Shown: positions 49,863 through 62,818 of the stretch, in pieces | How the letters are laid out: each line of letters starts with the position of its first letter | Position numbering within the stretch: position 1 is the stretch's first letter | DNA from: Tridacna crocea | Lineage: Eukaryota; Mollusca; Bivalvia; Cardiida; Cardiidae | Reading direction: 5' to 3' | Assembly: GCA_943736015.1 (NCBI GenBank) | Contig: OX031065.1 | Span: forward strand, 23,202,427 to 23,266,426 | Length of the DNA: 64,000 bases | Notes under the pieces: model-generated | The model's input: the letters and a program-made list of their open reading frames with translations, nothing else | The model's database searches: none | What the model was told of the DNA's origin: nothing | Made by a program: the position numbers and the translations under genes

Positions 49863-51479
49863 GAGAAAGCTTTTGAAAATAATCTGAGAAAAGGAGACAA
49901 TGCAGGTTACCAGCATTTTCTCCTTTTCCCACAATGTTTTCTACCCTATCGAAGAAAAAATGGATTATTGCTTATTCTTACGTCTTATTGTATCTTTATG
50001 GCCTATTTTCAAATTCTTCAAACTAGAACAAGATTTTTTTTTTTAACTGGAAAAGTTTCCGCAACAGCAACCCGTTGCTTCTGAATTCTATGTTTTTGCG
50101 CAGCAGTTAAACCTAACATTGACTTTTGACTCGCAAGGTCACCAAAATTGACCCTGGTAAGAAAACAGGGAAACATTCGGTTTACCTTTCTTTGATTTGT
50201 GCAACAGGTAGCAGTTGCCTCCGAAAGTGTCCGAGTTGATTTTACAATTTTATGCGCAGCACGTAACCATCACGTATGGGGGACATAGTCATCGTAACCA
50301 AATCAATGGCCCTAGTGAGAGAAAACGAAAAAGAAAAATCCCTATGATTGACTTGAATGACAGACCTGTCGTCTGCTACAAAATGTTCCATAAGTCCATG
50401 TTTCATGTTTTCGCGGATGCGTAAATGGAACCTATGAGATGGTAGTCAACGTAAATAGTTTGTTGCCATGGTATAAAGACAACGGAGGGGAAAAAAAAAA
50501 AAAAATGTCGGAAATTTTGTTCCCTACATTTGACTTAAGAAACATGTGTCGTCTGCCACGAAATGTTCCCTGAGTCGATTTTTCATGTTTTTCGCGGATA
50601 CGTAAGTGGCACCTATGAGAGACGGTAGTCTACGTAAATGGGTATGTCGTCACGGTATAAAGAGATTGGAGAGAAAAAATATATTAGAAATTTAGTTCTC
50701 TTTGTTTGACTTATGCAGTTGCTACTGAAAGAGTCTTCAGTCTTTTTTTAGCCACTTGTCACATTATTTCCTGGTGTTTTCGCATGTGCGTAACTGGCAC
50801 GTATGAAACGGTAGTCAATGTAACTGGGTTTCCTGTTGCGGTTTGAAGAGATTAGAAGAATTACGCTTCAATGCCCTTTGTTTGATTCATGCAATAGGAA
50901 TCAATTGCTACTGAAAGAGTATTCAGTCTTTTTTTAGCCACTTGTCACATTCATTTCTGGGTTTTTTGCACTGTACATTGATCATTTTGGCTTATTCAAT
51001 GTGCAGAATTTAATGTGGTCTGAGTCAGAAAATCTAATTAAGGGATAAAGGGGCATCAAGGGTTTATTTCAAGGGAAGTAACTCTTGCAGGGGGGGCTTG
51101 AAAAGACCAAAACAAGGTCTTCTGCCACCCTGTTCTCTTAAATTTTGGCCCTTTTTCAGTGAAATCTGGCATGTGTGGATGGTGCATGCCTGGCAGTTTG
51201 CCAAGGACTGCACAGCAGCCTTCAAAGGAGACTTTAAATCCACTTTTATGCCGTTTTTTGTTCACTGTTTTCTATTGATATATTAGGGCGCCATTTTGAA
51301 GTAATTTTCAAGCTCTCTGATTGGCTGATTGGGCCCAGCTTTGAATTTCTCGAAGCCTCTGATTGGCTGACTGGGCCCAGCTTTGAATTTCTCGAAGCCT
51401 CTGATTGGCTGACTGGGCCCCATGCTGATTTCCTTATTAACCTTTTACCACACAATGACGCCTTTTTACACACCCGAAA
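49863..51479 (+). repeat. Satellite unit 32 (T2)
   Basis: 1617 bp. It has the short A-run and GAGATGG (50440). GTAAATAGTTTG (50457) is private. It is the last T2 unit in the window. Confidence 0.97.
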
Positions 51480-53098
51480 GAGAAAGCTTTTGAAAATAAT
51501 CTGAGAAAAGGAGACAATGCAGGTTACCAGCATTTTCTCCTTTTCCCACAATGTTTTCTACCCTATCGAAGAAAAAATGGATTATTGCTTATTCTTACGT
51601 CTTATTGTATCTTTATGGCCTATTTTCAAATTCTTCAAACTAGAACAAGATTTTTTTTTTTAACTGGAAAAAGTTTCCGCAACAGCAACCCGTTGCTTCT
51701 GAATTCTATGTTTTTGCGCAGCAGTTAAACCTAACATTGACTTTTGACTCGCAAGGTCACCAAAATTGACCCTGGTAAGAAAACAGGGAAACATTCGGTT
51801 TACCTTTCTTTGATTTGTGCAACAGGTAGCAGTTGCCTCCGAAAGTGTCCGAGTTGATTTTACAATTTTATGCGCAGCACGTAACCATCACGTATGGGGG
51901 ACATAGTCATCGTAACCAAATCAATGGCCCTAGTGAGAGAAAACGAAAAAGAAAAATCCCTATGATTGACTTGAATGACAGACCTGTCGTCTGCTACAAA
52001 ATGTTCCATAAGTCCATGTTTCATGTTTTCGCGGATGCGTAAATGGAACCTATGAGACGGTAGTCAACGTAAATGGTTTGTTGCCATGGTATAAAGACAA
52101 CGGAGGGAAAAAAAAAAAAAAAAATGTCGGAAATTTTGTTCCCTACATTTGACTTAAGAAACATGTGTCGTCTGCCACGAAATGTTCCCTGAGTCGATTT
52201 TTCATGTTTTTCGCGGATACGTAAGTGGCACCTATGAGAGACGGTAGTCTACGTAAATGGGTATGTCGTCACGGTATAAAGAGATTGGAGAGAAAAAATA
52301 TATTAGAAATTTAGTTCTCTTTGTTTGACTTATGCAGTTGCTACTGAAAGAGTCTTCAGTCTTTTTTTAGCCACTTGTCACATTATTTCCTGGTGTTTTC
52401 GCATGTGCGTAACTGGCACGTATGAAACGGTAGTCAATGTAACTGGGTTTCCTGTTGCGGTTTGAAGAGATTAGAAGAATTACGCTTCAATGCCCTTTGT
52501 TTGATTCATGCAATAGGAATCAATTGCTACTGAAAGAGTATTCAGTCTTTTTTTAGCCACTTGTCACATTCATTTCTGGGTTTTTTGCACTGTACATTGA
52601 TCATTTTGGCTTATTCAATGTGCAGAATTTAATGTGGTCTGAGTCAGAAAATCTAATTAAGGGATAAAGGGGCATCAAGGGTTTATTTCAAGGGAAGTAA
52701 CTCTTGCAGGGGGGGCTTGAAAAGACCAAAACAAGGTCTTCTGCCACCCTGTTCTCTTAAATTTTGGCCCTTTTTCAGTGAAATCTGGCATGTGTGGATG
52801 GTGCATGCCTGGCAGTTTGCCAAGGACTGCACAGCAGCCTTCAAAGGAGACTTTAAATCCACTTTTATGCCGTTTTTTGTTCACTGTTTTCTATTGATAT
52901 ATTAGGGCGCCATTTTGAAGTAATTTTCAAGCTCTCTGATTGGCTGATTGGGCCCAGCTTTGAATTTCTCGAAGCCTCTGATTGGCTGACTGGGCCCAGC
53001 TTTGAATTTCTCGAAGCCTCTGATTGGCTGACTGGGCCCCATGCTGATTTCCTTATTAACCTTTTACCACACAATGACGCCTTTTTACACACCCGAAA
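51480..53098 (+). repeat. Satellite unit 33 (T0)
   Basis: 1619 bp. It has a three-G run followed by 17 A; it is otherwise the common sequence. Confidence 0.97.
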
Positions 53099-54718
53099 GA
53101 GAAAGCTTTTGAAAATAATCTGAGAAAAGGAGACAATGCAGGTTACCAGCATTTTCTCCTTTTCCCACAATGTTTTCTACCCTATCGAAGAAAAAATGGA
53201 TTATTGCTTATTCTTACGTCTTATTGTATCTTTATGGCCTATTTTCAAATTCTTCAAACTAGAACAAGATTTTTTTTTTTAACTGGAAAAAGTTTCCGCA
53301 ACAGCAACCCGTTGCTTCTAAATTCTATGTTTTTGCGCAGCAGTTAAACCTAACATTGACTTTTGACTCGCAAGGTCACCAAAATTGACCCTGGTAAGAA
53401 AACAGGGAAACATTCGGTTTACCTTTCTTTGATTTGTGCAACAGGTAGCAGTTGCCTCCGAAAGTGTCCGAGTTGATTTTACAATTTTATGCGCAGCACG
53501 TAACCATCACGTATGGGGGACATAGTCATCGTAACCAAATCAATGGCCCTAGTGAGAGAAAACGAAAAAGAAAAATCCCTATGATTGACTTGAATGACAG
53601 ACCTGTCGTCTGCTACAAAATGTTCCATAAGTCCATGTTTCATGTTTTCGCGGATGCGTAAATGGAACCTATGAGACGGTAGTCAACGTAAATGGTTTGT
53701 TGCCATGGTATAAAGACAACGGAGGGGGAAAAAAAAAAAAAAAATGTCGGAAATTTTGTTCCCTACATTTGACTTAAGAAACATGTGTCGTCTGCCACGA
53801 AATGTTCCCTGAGTCGATTTTTCATGTTTTTCGCGGATACGTAAGTGGCACCTATGAGAGACGGTAGTCTACGTAAATGGGTATGTCGTCACGGTATAAA
53901 GAGATTGGAGAGAAAAAATATATTAGAAATTTAGTTCTCTTTGTTTGACTTATGCAGTTGCTACTGAAAGAGTCTTCAGTCTTTTTTTAGCCACTTGTCA
54001 CATTATTTCCTGGTGTTTTCGCATGTGCGTAACTGGCACGTATGAAACGGTAGTCAATGTAACTGGGTTTCCTGTTGCGGTTTGAAGAGATTAGAAGAAT
54101 TACGCTTCAATGCCCTTTGTTTGATTCATGCAATAGGAATCAATTGCTACTGAAAGAGTATTCAGTCTTTTTTTAGCCACTTGTCACATTCATTTCTGGG
54201 TTTTTTGCACTGTACATTGATCATTTTGGCTTATTCAATGTGCAGAATTTAATGTGGTCTGAGTCAGAAAATCTAATTAAGGGATAAAGGGGCATCAAGG
54301 GTTTATTTCAAGGGAAGTAACTCTTGCAGGGGGGGCTTGAAAAGACCAAAACAAGGTCTTCTGCCACCCTGTTCTCTTAAATTTTGGCCCTTTTTCAGTG
54401 AAATCTGGCATGTGTGGATGGTGCATGCCTGGCAGTTTGCCAAGGACTGCACAGCAGCCTTCAAAGGAGACTTTAAATCCACTTTTATGCCGTTTTTTGT
54501 TCACTGTTTTCTATTGATATATTAGGGCGCCATTTTGAAGTAATTTTCAAGCTCTCTGATTGGCTGATTGGGCCCAGCTTTGAATTTCTCGAAGCCTCTG
54601 ATTGGCTGACTGGGCCCAGCTTTGAATTTCTCGAAGCCTCTGATTGGCTGACTGGGCCCCATGCTGATTTCCTTATTAACCTTTTACCACACAATGACGC
54701 CTTTTTACACACCCGAAA
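53099..54718 (+). repeat. Satellite unit 34 (T0)
   Basis: 1620 bp. It has GCTTCTAAATTC (53320) and a five-G run with 16 A. It is the first of six units of exactly 1620 bp. Confidence 0.97.
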
Positions 54719-56338
54719 GAGAAAGCTTTTGAAAATAATCTGAGAAAAGGAGACAATGCAGGTTACCAGCATTTTCTCCTTTTCCCACAATGTTTTCTAC
54801 CCTATCGAAGAAAAAATGGATTATTGCTTATTCTTACGTCTTATTGTATCTTTATGGCCTATTTTCAAATTCTTCAAACTAGAACAAGATTTTTTTTTTT
54901 AACTGGAAAAAGTTTCCGCAACAGCAACCCGTTGCTTCTGAATTCTATGTTTTTGCGCAGCAGTTAAACCTAACATTGACTTTTGACTCGCAAGGTCACC
55001 AAAATTGACCCTGGTAAGAAAACAGGGAAACATTCGGTTTACCTTTCTTTGATTTGTGCAACAGGTAGCAGTTGCCTCCGAAAGTGTCCGAGTTGATTTT
55101 ACAATTTTATGCACAGCACGTAACCATCACGTATGGGGGACATAGTCATCGTAACCAAATCAATGGCCCTAGTGAGAGAAAACGAAAAAGAAAAATCCCT
55201 ATGATTGACTTGAATGACAGACCTGTCGTCTGCTACAAAATGTTCCATAAGTCCATGTTTCATGTTTTCGCGGATGCGTAAATGGAACCTATGAGACGGT
55301 AGTCAACGTAAATGGTTTGTTGCCATGGTATAAAGACAACGGAGGGGAAAAAAAAAAAAAAAAATGTCGGAAATTTTGTTCCCTACATTTGACTTAAGAA
55401 ACATGTGTCGTCTGCCACGAAATGTTCCCTGAGTCGATTTTTCATGTTTTTCGCGGATACGTAAGTGGCACCTATGAGAGACGGTAGTCTACGTAAATGG
55501 GTATGTCGTCACGGTATAAAGAGATTGGAGAGAAAAAATATATTAGAAATTTAGTTCTCTTTGTTTGACTTATGCAGTTGCTACTGAAAGAGTCTTCAGT
55601 CTTTTTTTAGCCACTTGTCACATTATTTCCTGGTGTTTTCGCATGTGCGTAACTGGCACGTATGAAACGGTAGTCAATGTAACTGGGTTTCCTGTTGCGG
55701 TTTGAAGAGATTAGAAGAATTATGCTTCAATGCCCTTTGTTTGATTCATGCAATAGGAATCAATTGCTACTGAAAGAGTATTCAGTCTTTTTTTAGCCAC
55801 TTGTCACATTCATTTCTGGGTTTTTTGCACTGTACATTGATCATTTTGGCTTATTCAATGTGCAGAATTTAATGTGGTCTGAGTCAGAAAATCTAATTAA
55901 GGGATAAAGGGGCATCAAGGGTTTATTTCAAGGGAAGTAACTCTTGCAGGGGGGGCTTGAAAAGACCAAAACAAGGTCTTCTGCCACCCTGTTCTCTTAA
56001 ATTTTGGCCCTTTTTCAGTGAAATCTGGCATGTGTGGATGGTGCATGCCTGGCAGTTTGCCAAGGACTGCACAGCAGCCTTCAAAGGAGACTTTAAATCC
56101 ACTTTTATGCCGTTTTTTGTTCACTGTTTTCTATTGATATATTAGGGCGCCATTTTGAAGTAATTTTCAAGCTCTCTGATTGGCTGATTGGGCCCAGTTT
56201 TGAATTTCTCGAAGCCTCTGATTGGCTGACTGGGCCCAGCTTTGAATTTCTCGAAGCCTCTGATTGGCTGACTGGGCCCCATGCTGATTTCCTTATTAAC
56301 CTTTTACCACACAATGACGCCTTTTTACACACCCGAAA
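54719..56338 (+). repeat. Satellite unit 35 (T0)
   Basis: 1620 bp. Changes are ATGCACAGC (55113), ATTATGCTTC (55722) and CCCAGTTTTG (56198). Confidence 0.97.
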
Positions 56339-57958
56339 GAGAAAGCTTTTGAAAATAATCTGAGAAAAGGAGACAATGCAGGTTACCAGCATTTTCTCCT
56401 TTTCCCACAATGTTTTCTACCCTATCGAAGAAAAAATGGATTATTGCTTATTCTTACGTCTTATTGTATCTTTATGGCCTATTTTCAAATTCTTCAAACT
56501 AGAACAAGATTTTTTTTTTTAACTGGAAAAAGTTTCCGCAACAGCAACCCGTTGCTTCTGAATTCTATGTTTTTGCGCAGCAGTTAAACCTAACATTGAC
56601 TTTTGACTCGCAAGGTCACCAAAATTGACCCTGGTAAGAAAACAGGGAAACATTCGGTTTACCTTTCTTTGATTTGTGCAACAGGTAGCAGTTGCCTCCG
56701 AAAGTGTCCGAGTTGATTTTACAATTTTATGCGCAGCACGTAACCATCACGTATGGGGGACATAGTCATCGTAACCAAATCAATGGCCCTAGTGAGAGAA
56801 AACGAAAAAGAAAAATCCCTATGATTGACTTGAATGACAGACCTGTCGTCTGCTACAAAATGTTCCATAAGTCCATGTTTCATGTTTTCGCGGATGCGTA
56901 AATGGAACCTATGAGACGGTAGTCAACGTAAATGGTTTGTTGCCATGGTATAAAGACAACGGAGGGGAAAAAAAAAAAAAAAAATGTCGGAAATTTTGTT
57001 CCCTACATTTGACTTAAGAAACATGTGTCGTCTGCCACGAAATGTTCCCCGAGTCGATTTTTCATGTTTTTCGCGGATACATAAGTGGCACCTATGAGAG
57101 ACGGTAGTCTACGTAAATGGGTATGTCGTCACGGTATAAAGAGATTGGAGAGAAAAAATATATTAGAAATTTAGTTCTCTTTGTTTGACTTATGCAGTTG
57201 CTACTGAAAGAGTCTTCAGTCTTTTTTTAGCCACTTGTCACATTATTTCCTGGTGTTTTCGCATGTGCGTAACTGGCACGTATGAAACGGTAGTCAATGT
57301 AACTGGGTTTCCTGTTGCGGTTTGAAGAGATTAGAAGAATTACGCTTCAATGCCCTTTGTTTGATTCATGCAATAGGAATCAATTGCTACTGAAAGAGTA
57401 TTCAGTCTTTTTTTAGCCACTTGTCACATTCATTTCTGGGTTTTTTGCACTGTACATTGATCATTTTGGCTTATTCAATGTGCAGAATTTAATGTGGTCT
57501 GAGTCAGAAAATCTAATTAAGGGATAAAGGGGCATCAAGGGTTTATTTCAAGGGAAGTAACTCTTGCAGGGGGGGCTTGAAAAGACCAAAACAAGGTCTT
57601 CTGCCACCCTGTTCTCTTAAATTTTGGCCCTTTTTCAGTGAAATCTGGCATGTGTGGATGGTGCATGCCTGGCAGTTTGCCAAGGACTGCACAGCAGCCT
57701 TCAAAGGAGACTTTAAATCCACTTTTATGCCGTTTTTTGTTCACTGTTTTCTATTGATATATTAGGGCGCCATTTTGAAGTAATTTTCAAGCTCTCTGAT
57801 TGGCTGATTGGGCCCAGCTTTGAATTTCTCGAAGCCTCTGATTGGCTGACTGGGCCCAGCTTTGAATTTCTCGAAGCCTCTGATTGGCTGACTGGGCCCC
57901 ATGCTGATTTCCTTATTAACCTTTTACCACACAATGACGCCTTTTTACACACCCGAAA
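56339..57958 (+). repeat. Satellite unit 36 (T0)
   Basis: 1620 bp. TTCCCCGAG (57050) is shared with units 38 and 40. GATACATAAG (57081) is private. Confidence 0.97.
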
Positions 57959-59578
57959 GAGAAAGCTTTTGAAAATAATCTGAGAAAAGGAGACAATGCA
58001 GGTTACCAGCATTTTCTCCTTTTCCCACAATGTTTTCTACCCTATCGAAGAAAAAATGGATTATTGCTTATTCTTACGTCTTATTGTATCTTTATGGCCT
58101 ATTTTCAAATTCTTCAAACTAGAACAAGATTTTTTTTTTTAACTGGAAAAAGTTTCCGCAACAGCAACCCGTTGCTTCTGAATTCTATGTTTTTGCGCAG
58201 CAGTTAAACCTAACATTGACTTTTGACTCGCAAGGTCACCAAAATTGACCCTGGTAAGAAAACAGGGAAACATTCGGTTTACCTTTCTTTGATTTGTGCA
58301 ACAGGTAGCAGTTGCCTCCGAAAGTGTCCGAGTTGATTTTACAATTTTATGCGCAGCACGTAACCATCACGTATGGGGGACATAGTCATCGTAACCAAAT
58401 CAATGGCCCTAGTGAGAGAAAATGAAAAAGAAAAATCCCTATGATTGACTTGAATGACAGACCTGTCGTCTGCTACAAAATGTTCCATAAGTCCATGTTT
58501 CATGTTTTCGCGGATGCGTAAATGGAACCTATGAGACGGTAGTCAACGTAAATGGTTTGTTGCCATGGTATAAAGACAACGGAGGGGAAAAAAAAAAAAA
58601 AAATGTCGGAAATTTTGTTCCCTACATTTGACTTAAGAAACATGTGTCGTCTGCCACGAAATGTTCCCTGAGTCGATTTTTCATGTTTTTCGCGGATACG
58701 TAAGTGGCACCTATGAGAGACGGTAGTCTACGTAAATGGGTATGTCGTCACGGTATAAAGAGATTGGAGAGAAAAAATATATTAGAAATTTAGTTCTCTT
58801 TGTTTGACTTATGCAGTTGCTACTGAAAGAGTCTTCAGTCTTTTTTTAGCCACTTGTCACATTATTTCCTGGTGTTTTCGCATGTGCGTAACTGGCACGT
58901 ATGAAACGGTAGTCAATGTAACTGGGTTTCCTGTTGCGGTTTGAAGAGATTAGAAGAATTACGCTTCAATGCCCTTTGTTTGATTCATGCAATAGGAATC
59001 AATTGCTACTGAAAGAGTATTCAGTCTTTTTTTAGCCACTTGTCACATTCATTTCTGGGTTTTTTGCACTGTACATTGATCATTTTGGCTTATTCAATGT
59101 GCAGAATTTAATGTGGTCTGAGTCAGAAAATCTAATTAAGGGATAAAGGGGCATCAAGGGTTTATTTCAAGGGAAGTAACTCTTGCAGGGGGGGGCTTGA
59201 AAAGACCAAAACAAGGTCTTCTGCCACCCTGTTCTCTTAAATTTTGGCCCTTTTTCAGTGAAATCTGGCATGTGTGGATGGTGCATGCCTGGCAGTTTGC
59301 CAAGGACTGCACAGCAGCCTTCAAAGGAGACTTTAAATCCACTTTTATGCCGTTTTTTGTTCACTGTTTTCTATTGATATATTAGGGCGCCATTTTGAAG
59401 TAATTTTCAAGCTCTCTGATTGGCTGATTGGGCCCAGCTTTGAATTTCTCGAAGCCTCTGATTGGCTGACTGGGCCCAGCTTTGAATTTCTCGAAGCCTC
59501 TGATTGGCTGACTGGGCCCCATGCTGATTTCCTTATTAACCTTTTACCACACAATGACGCCTTTTTACACACCCGAAA
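57959..59578 (+). repeat. Satellite unit 37 (T0)
   Basis: 1620 bp. It has AAAATGAAAAAG (58423). An eight-G run, where seven is usual, balances an A-run one base shorter than its neighbours. Confidence 0.97.
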
Positions 59579-61198
59579 GAGAAAGCTTTTGAAAATAATC
59601 TGAGAAAAGGAGACAATGCAGGTTACCAGCATTTTCTCCTTTTCCCACAATGTTTTCTACCCTATCGAAGAAAAAATGGATTATTGCTTATTCTTACGTC
59701 TTATTGTATCTTTATGGCCTATTTTCAAATTCTTCAAACTAGAACAAGATTTTTTTTTTTAACTGGAAAAAGTTTCCGCAACAGCAACCCGTTGCTTCTG
59801 AATTCTATGTTTTTGCGCAGCAGTTAAACCTAACATTGACTTTTGACTCGCAAGGTCACCAAAATTGACCCTGGTAAGAAAACAGGGAAACATTCGGTTT
59901 ACCTTTCTTTGATTTGTGCAACAGGTAGCAGTTGCCTCCGAAAGTGTCCGAGTTGATTTTACAATTTTATGCGCAGCACGTAACCATCACGTATGGGGGA
60001 CATAGTCATCGTAACCAAATCAATGGCCCTAGTGAGAGAAAACGAAAAAGAAAAATCCCTATGATTGACTTGAATGACAGACCTGTCGTCTGCTACAAAA
60101 TGTTCCATAAGTCCATGTTTCATGTTTTCGCGGATGCGTAAATGGAACCTATGAGACGGTAGTCAACGTAAATGGTTTGTTGCCATGGTATAAAGACAAC
60201 GGAGGGGAAAAAAAAAAAAAAAAATGTCGGAAATTTTGTTCCCTACATTTGACTTAAGAAACATGTGTCGTCTGCCACGAAATGTTCCCCGAGTCGATTT
60301 TTCATGTTTTTCGCGGATACGTAAGTGGCACCTATGAGAGACGGTAGTCTACGTAAATGGGTATGTCGTCACGGTATAAAGAGATTGGAGAGAAAAAATA
60401 TATTAGAAATTTAGTTCTCTTTGTTTGACTTATGCAGTTGCTACTGAAAGAGTCTTCAGTCTTTTTTTAGCCACTTGTCACATTATTTCCTGGTGTTTTC
60501 GCATGTGCGTAACTGGCACGTATGAAACGGTAGTCAATGTAACTGGGTTTCCTGTTGCGGTTTGAAGAGATTAGAAGAATTACGCTTCAATGCCCTTTGT
60601 TTGATTCATGCAATAGGAATCAATTGCTACTGAAAGAGTATTCAGTCTTTTTTTAGCCACTTGTCACATTCATTTCTGGGTTTTTTGCACTGTACATTGA
60701 TCATTTTGGCTTATTCAATGTGCAGAATTTAATGTGGTCTGAGTCAGAAAATCTAATTAAGGGATAAAGGGGCATCAAGGGTTTATTTCAAGGGAAGTAA
60801 ATCTTGCAGGGGGGGCTTGAAAAGACCAAAACAAGGTCTTCTGCCACCCTGTTCTCTTAAATTTTGGCCCTTTTTCAGTGAAATCTGGCATGTGTGGATG
60901 GTGCATGCCTGGCAGTTTGCCAAGGACTGCACAGCAGCCTTCAAAGGAGACTTTAAATCCACTTTTATGCCGTTTTTTGTTCACTGTTTTCTATTGATAT
61001 ATTAGGGCGCCATTTTGAAGTAATTTTCAAGCTCTCTGATTGGCTGATTGGGCCCAGCTTTGAATTTCTCGAAGCCTCTGATTGGCTGACTGGGCCCAGC
61101 TTTGAATTTCTCGAAGCCTCTGATTGGCTGACTGGGCCCCATGCTGATTTCCTTATTAACCTTTTACCACACAATGACGCCTTTTTACACACCCGAAA
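59579..61198 (+). repeat. Satellite unit 38 (T0)
   Basis: 1620 bp. It has TTCCCCGAG (60290) and GTAAATCTTGC (60801, private). Confidence 0.97.
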
Positions 61199-62818
61199 GA
61201 GAAAGCTTTTGAAAATAATCTGAGAAAAGGAGACAATGCAGGTTACCAGCATTTTCTCCTTTTCCCACAATGTTTTCTACCCTATCGAAGAAAAAATGGA
61301 TTATTGCTTATTCTTACGTCTTATTGTATCTTTATGGCCTATTTTCAAATTCTTCAAACTAGAACAAGATTTTTTTTTTTAACTGGAAAAAGTTTCCGCA
61401 ACAGCAACCCGTTGCTTCTGAATTCTATGTTTTTGCGCAGCAGTTAAACCTAACATTGACTTTTGACTCGCAAGGTCACCAAAATTGACCCTGGTAAGAA
61501 AACAGGGAAACATTCGGTTTACCTTTCTTTGATTTGTGCAACAGGTAGCAGTTGCCTCCGAAAGTGTCCGAGTTGATTTTACAATTTTATGCGCAGCACG
61601 TAACCATCACGTATGGGGGACATAGTCATCGTAACCAAATCAATGGCCCTAGTGAGAGAAAACGAAAAAGAAAAATCCCTATGATTGACTTGAATGACAG
61701 ACCTGTCGTCTGCTACAAAATGTTCCATAAGTCCATGTTTCATGTTTTCGCGGATGCGTAAATGGAACCTATGAGACGGTAGTCAACGTAAATGGTTTGT
61801 TGCCATGGTATAAAGACAACGGAGGGGAAAAAAAAAAAAAAAAATGTCGGAAATTTTGTTCCCTACATTTGACTTAAGAAACATGTGTCGTCTGCCACGA
61901 AATGTTCCCTGAGTCGATTTTTCATGTTTTTCGCGGATACGTAAGTGGCACCTATGAGAGACGGTAGTCTACGTAAATGGGTATGTCGTCACGGTATAAA
62001 GAGATTGGAGAGAAAAAATATATTAGAAATTTAGTTCTCTTTGTTTGACTTATGCAGTTGCTACTGAAAGAGTCTTCAGTCTTTTTTTAGCCACTTGTCA
62101 CATTATTTCCTGGTGTTTTCGCATGTGCGTAACTGGCACGTATGAAACGGTAGTCAATGTAACTGGGTTTCCTGTTGCGGTTTGAAGAGATTAGAAGAAT
62201 TACGCTTCAATGCCCTTTGTTTGATTCATGCAATAGGAATCAATTGCTACTGAAAGAGTATTCAGTCTTTTTTTAGCCACTTGTCACATTCATTTCTGGG
62301 TTTTTTGCACTGTACATTGATCATTTTGGCTTATTCAATGTGCAGAATTTAATGTGGTCTGAGTCAGAAAATCTAATTAAGGGATAAAGGGGCATCAAGG
62401 GTTTATTTCAAGGGAAGTAACTCTTGCAGGGGGGGCTTGAAAAGACCAAAACAAGGTCTTCTGCCACCCTGTTCTCTTAAATTTTGGCCCTTTTTCAGTG
62501 AAATCTGGCATGTGTGGATGGTGCATGCCTGGCAGTTTGCCAAGGACTGCACAGCAGCCTTCAAAGGAGACTTTAAATCCACTTTTATGCCGTTTTTTGT
62601 TCACTGTTTTCTATTGATATATTAGGGCGCCATTTTGAAGTAATTTTCAAGCTCTCTGATTGGCTGATTGGGCCCAGCTTTGAATTTCTCGAAGCCTCTG
62701 ATTGGCTGACTGGGCCCAGCTTTGAATTTCTCGAAGCCTCTGATTGGCTGACTGGGCCCCATGCTGATTTCCTTATTAACCTTTTACCACACAATGACGC
62801 CTTTTTACACACCCGAAA
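61199..62818 (+). repeat. Satellite unit 39 (T0, closest to common sequence)
   Basis: 1620 bp with a 17-base A-run. I found no private substitution, so it is a good stand-in for the consensus of the right-hand part. Confidence 0.97.

Larger units (their letters stand above)
53099..62818 (+). repeat. Homogeneous run of six 1620-bp units
   Basis: Units 34-39 are each exactly 1620 bp, all with three-copy minisatellites and 16-17 base A-runs. They lack the markers that define T1-T7 except for a five-G run in unit 34. Each carries only zero to three substitutions. Confidence 0.9.
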
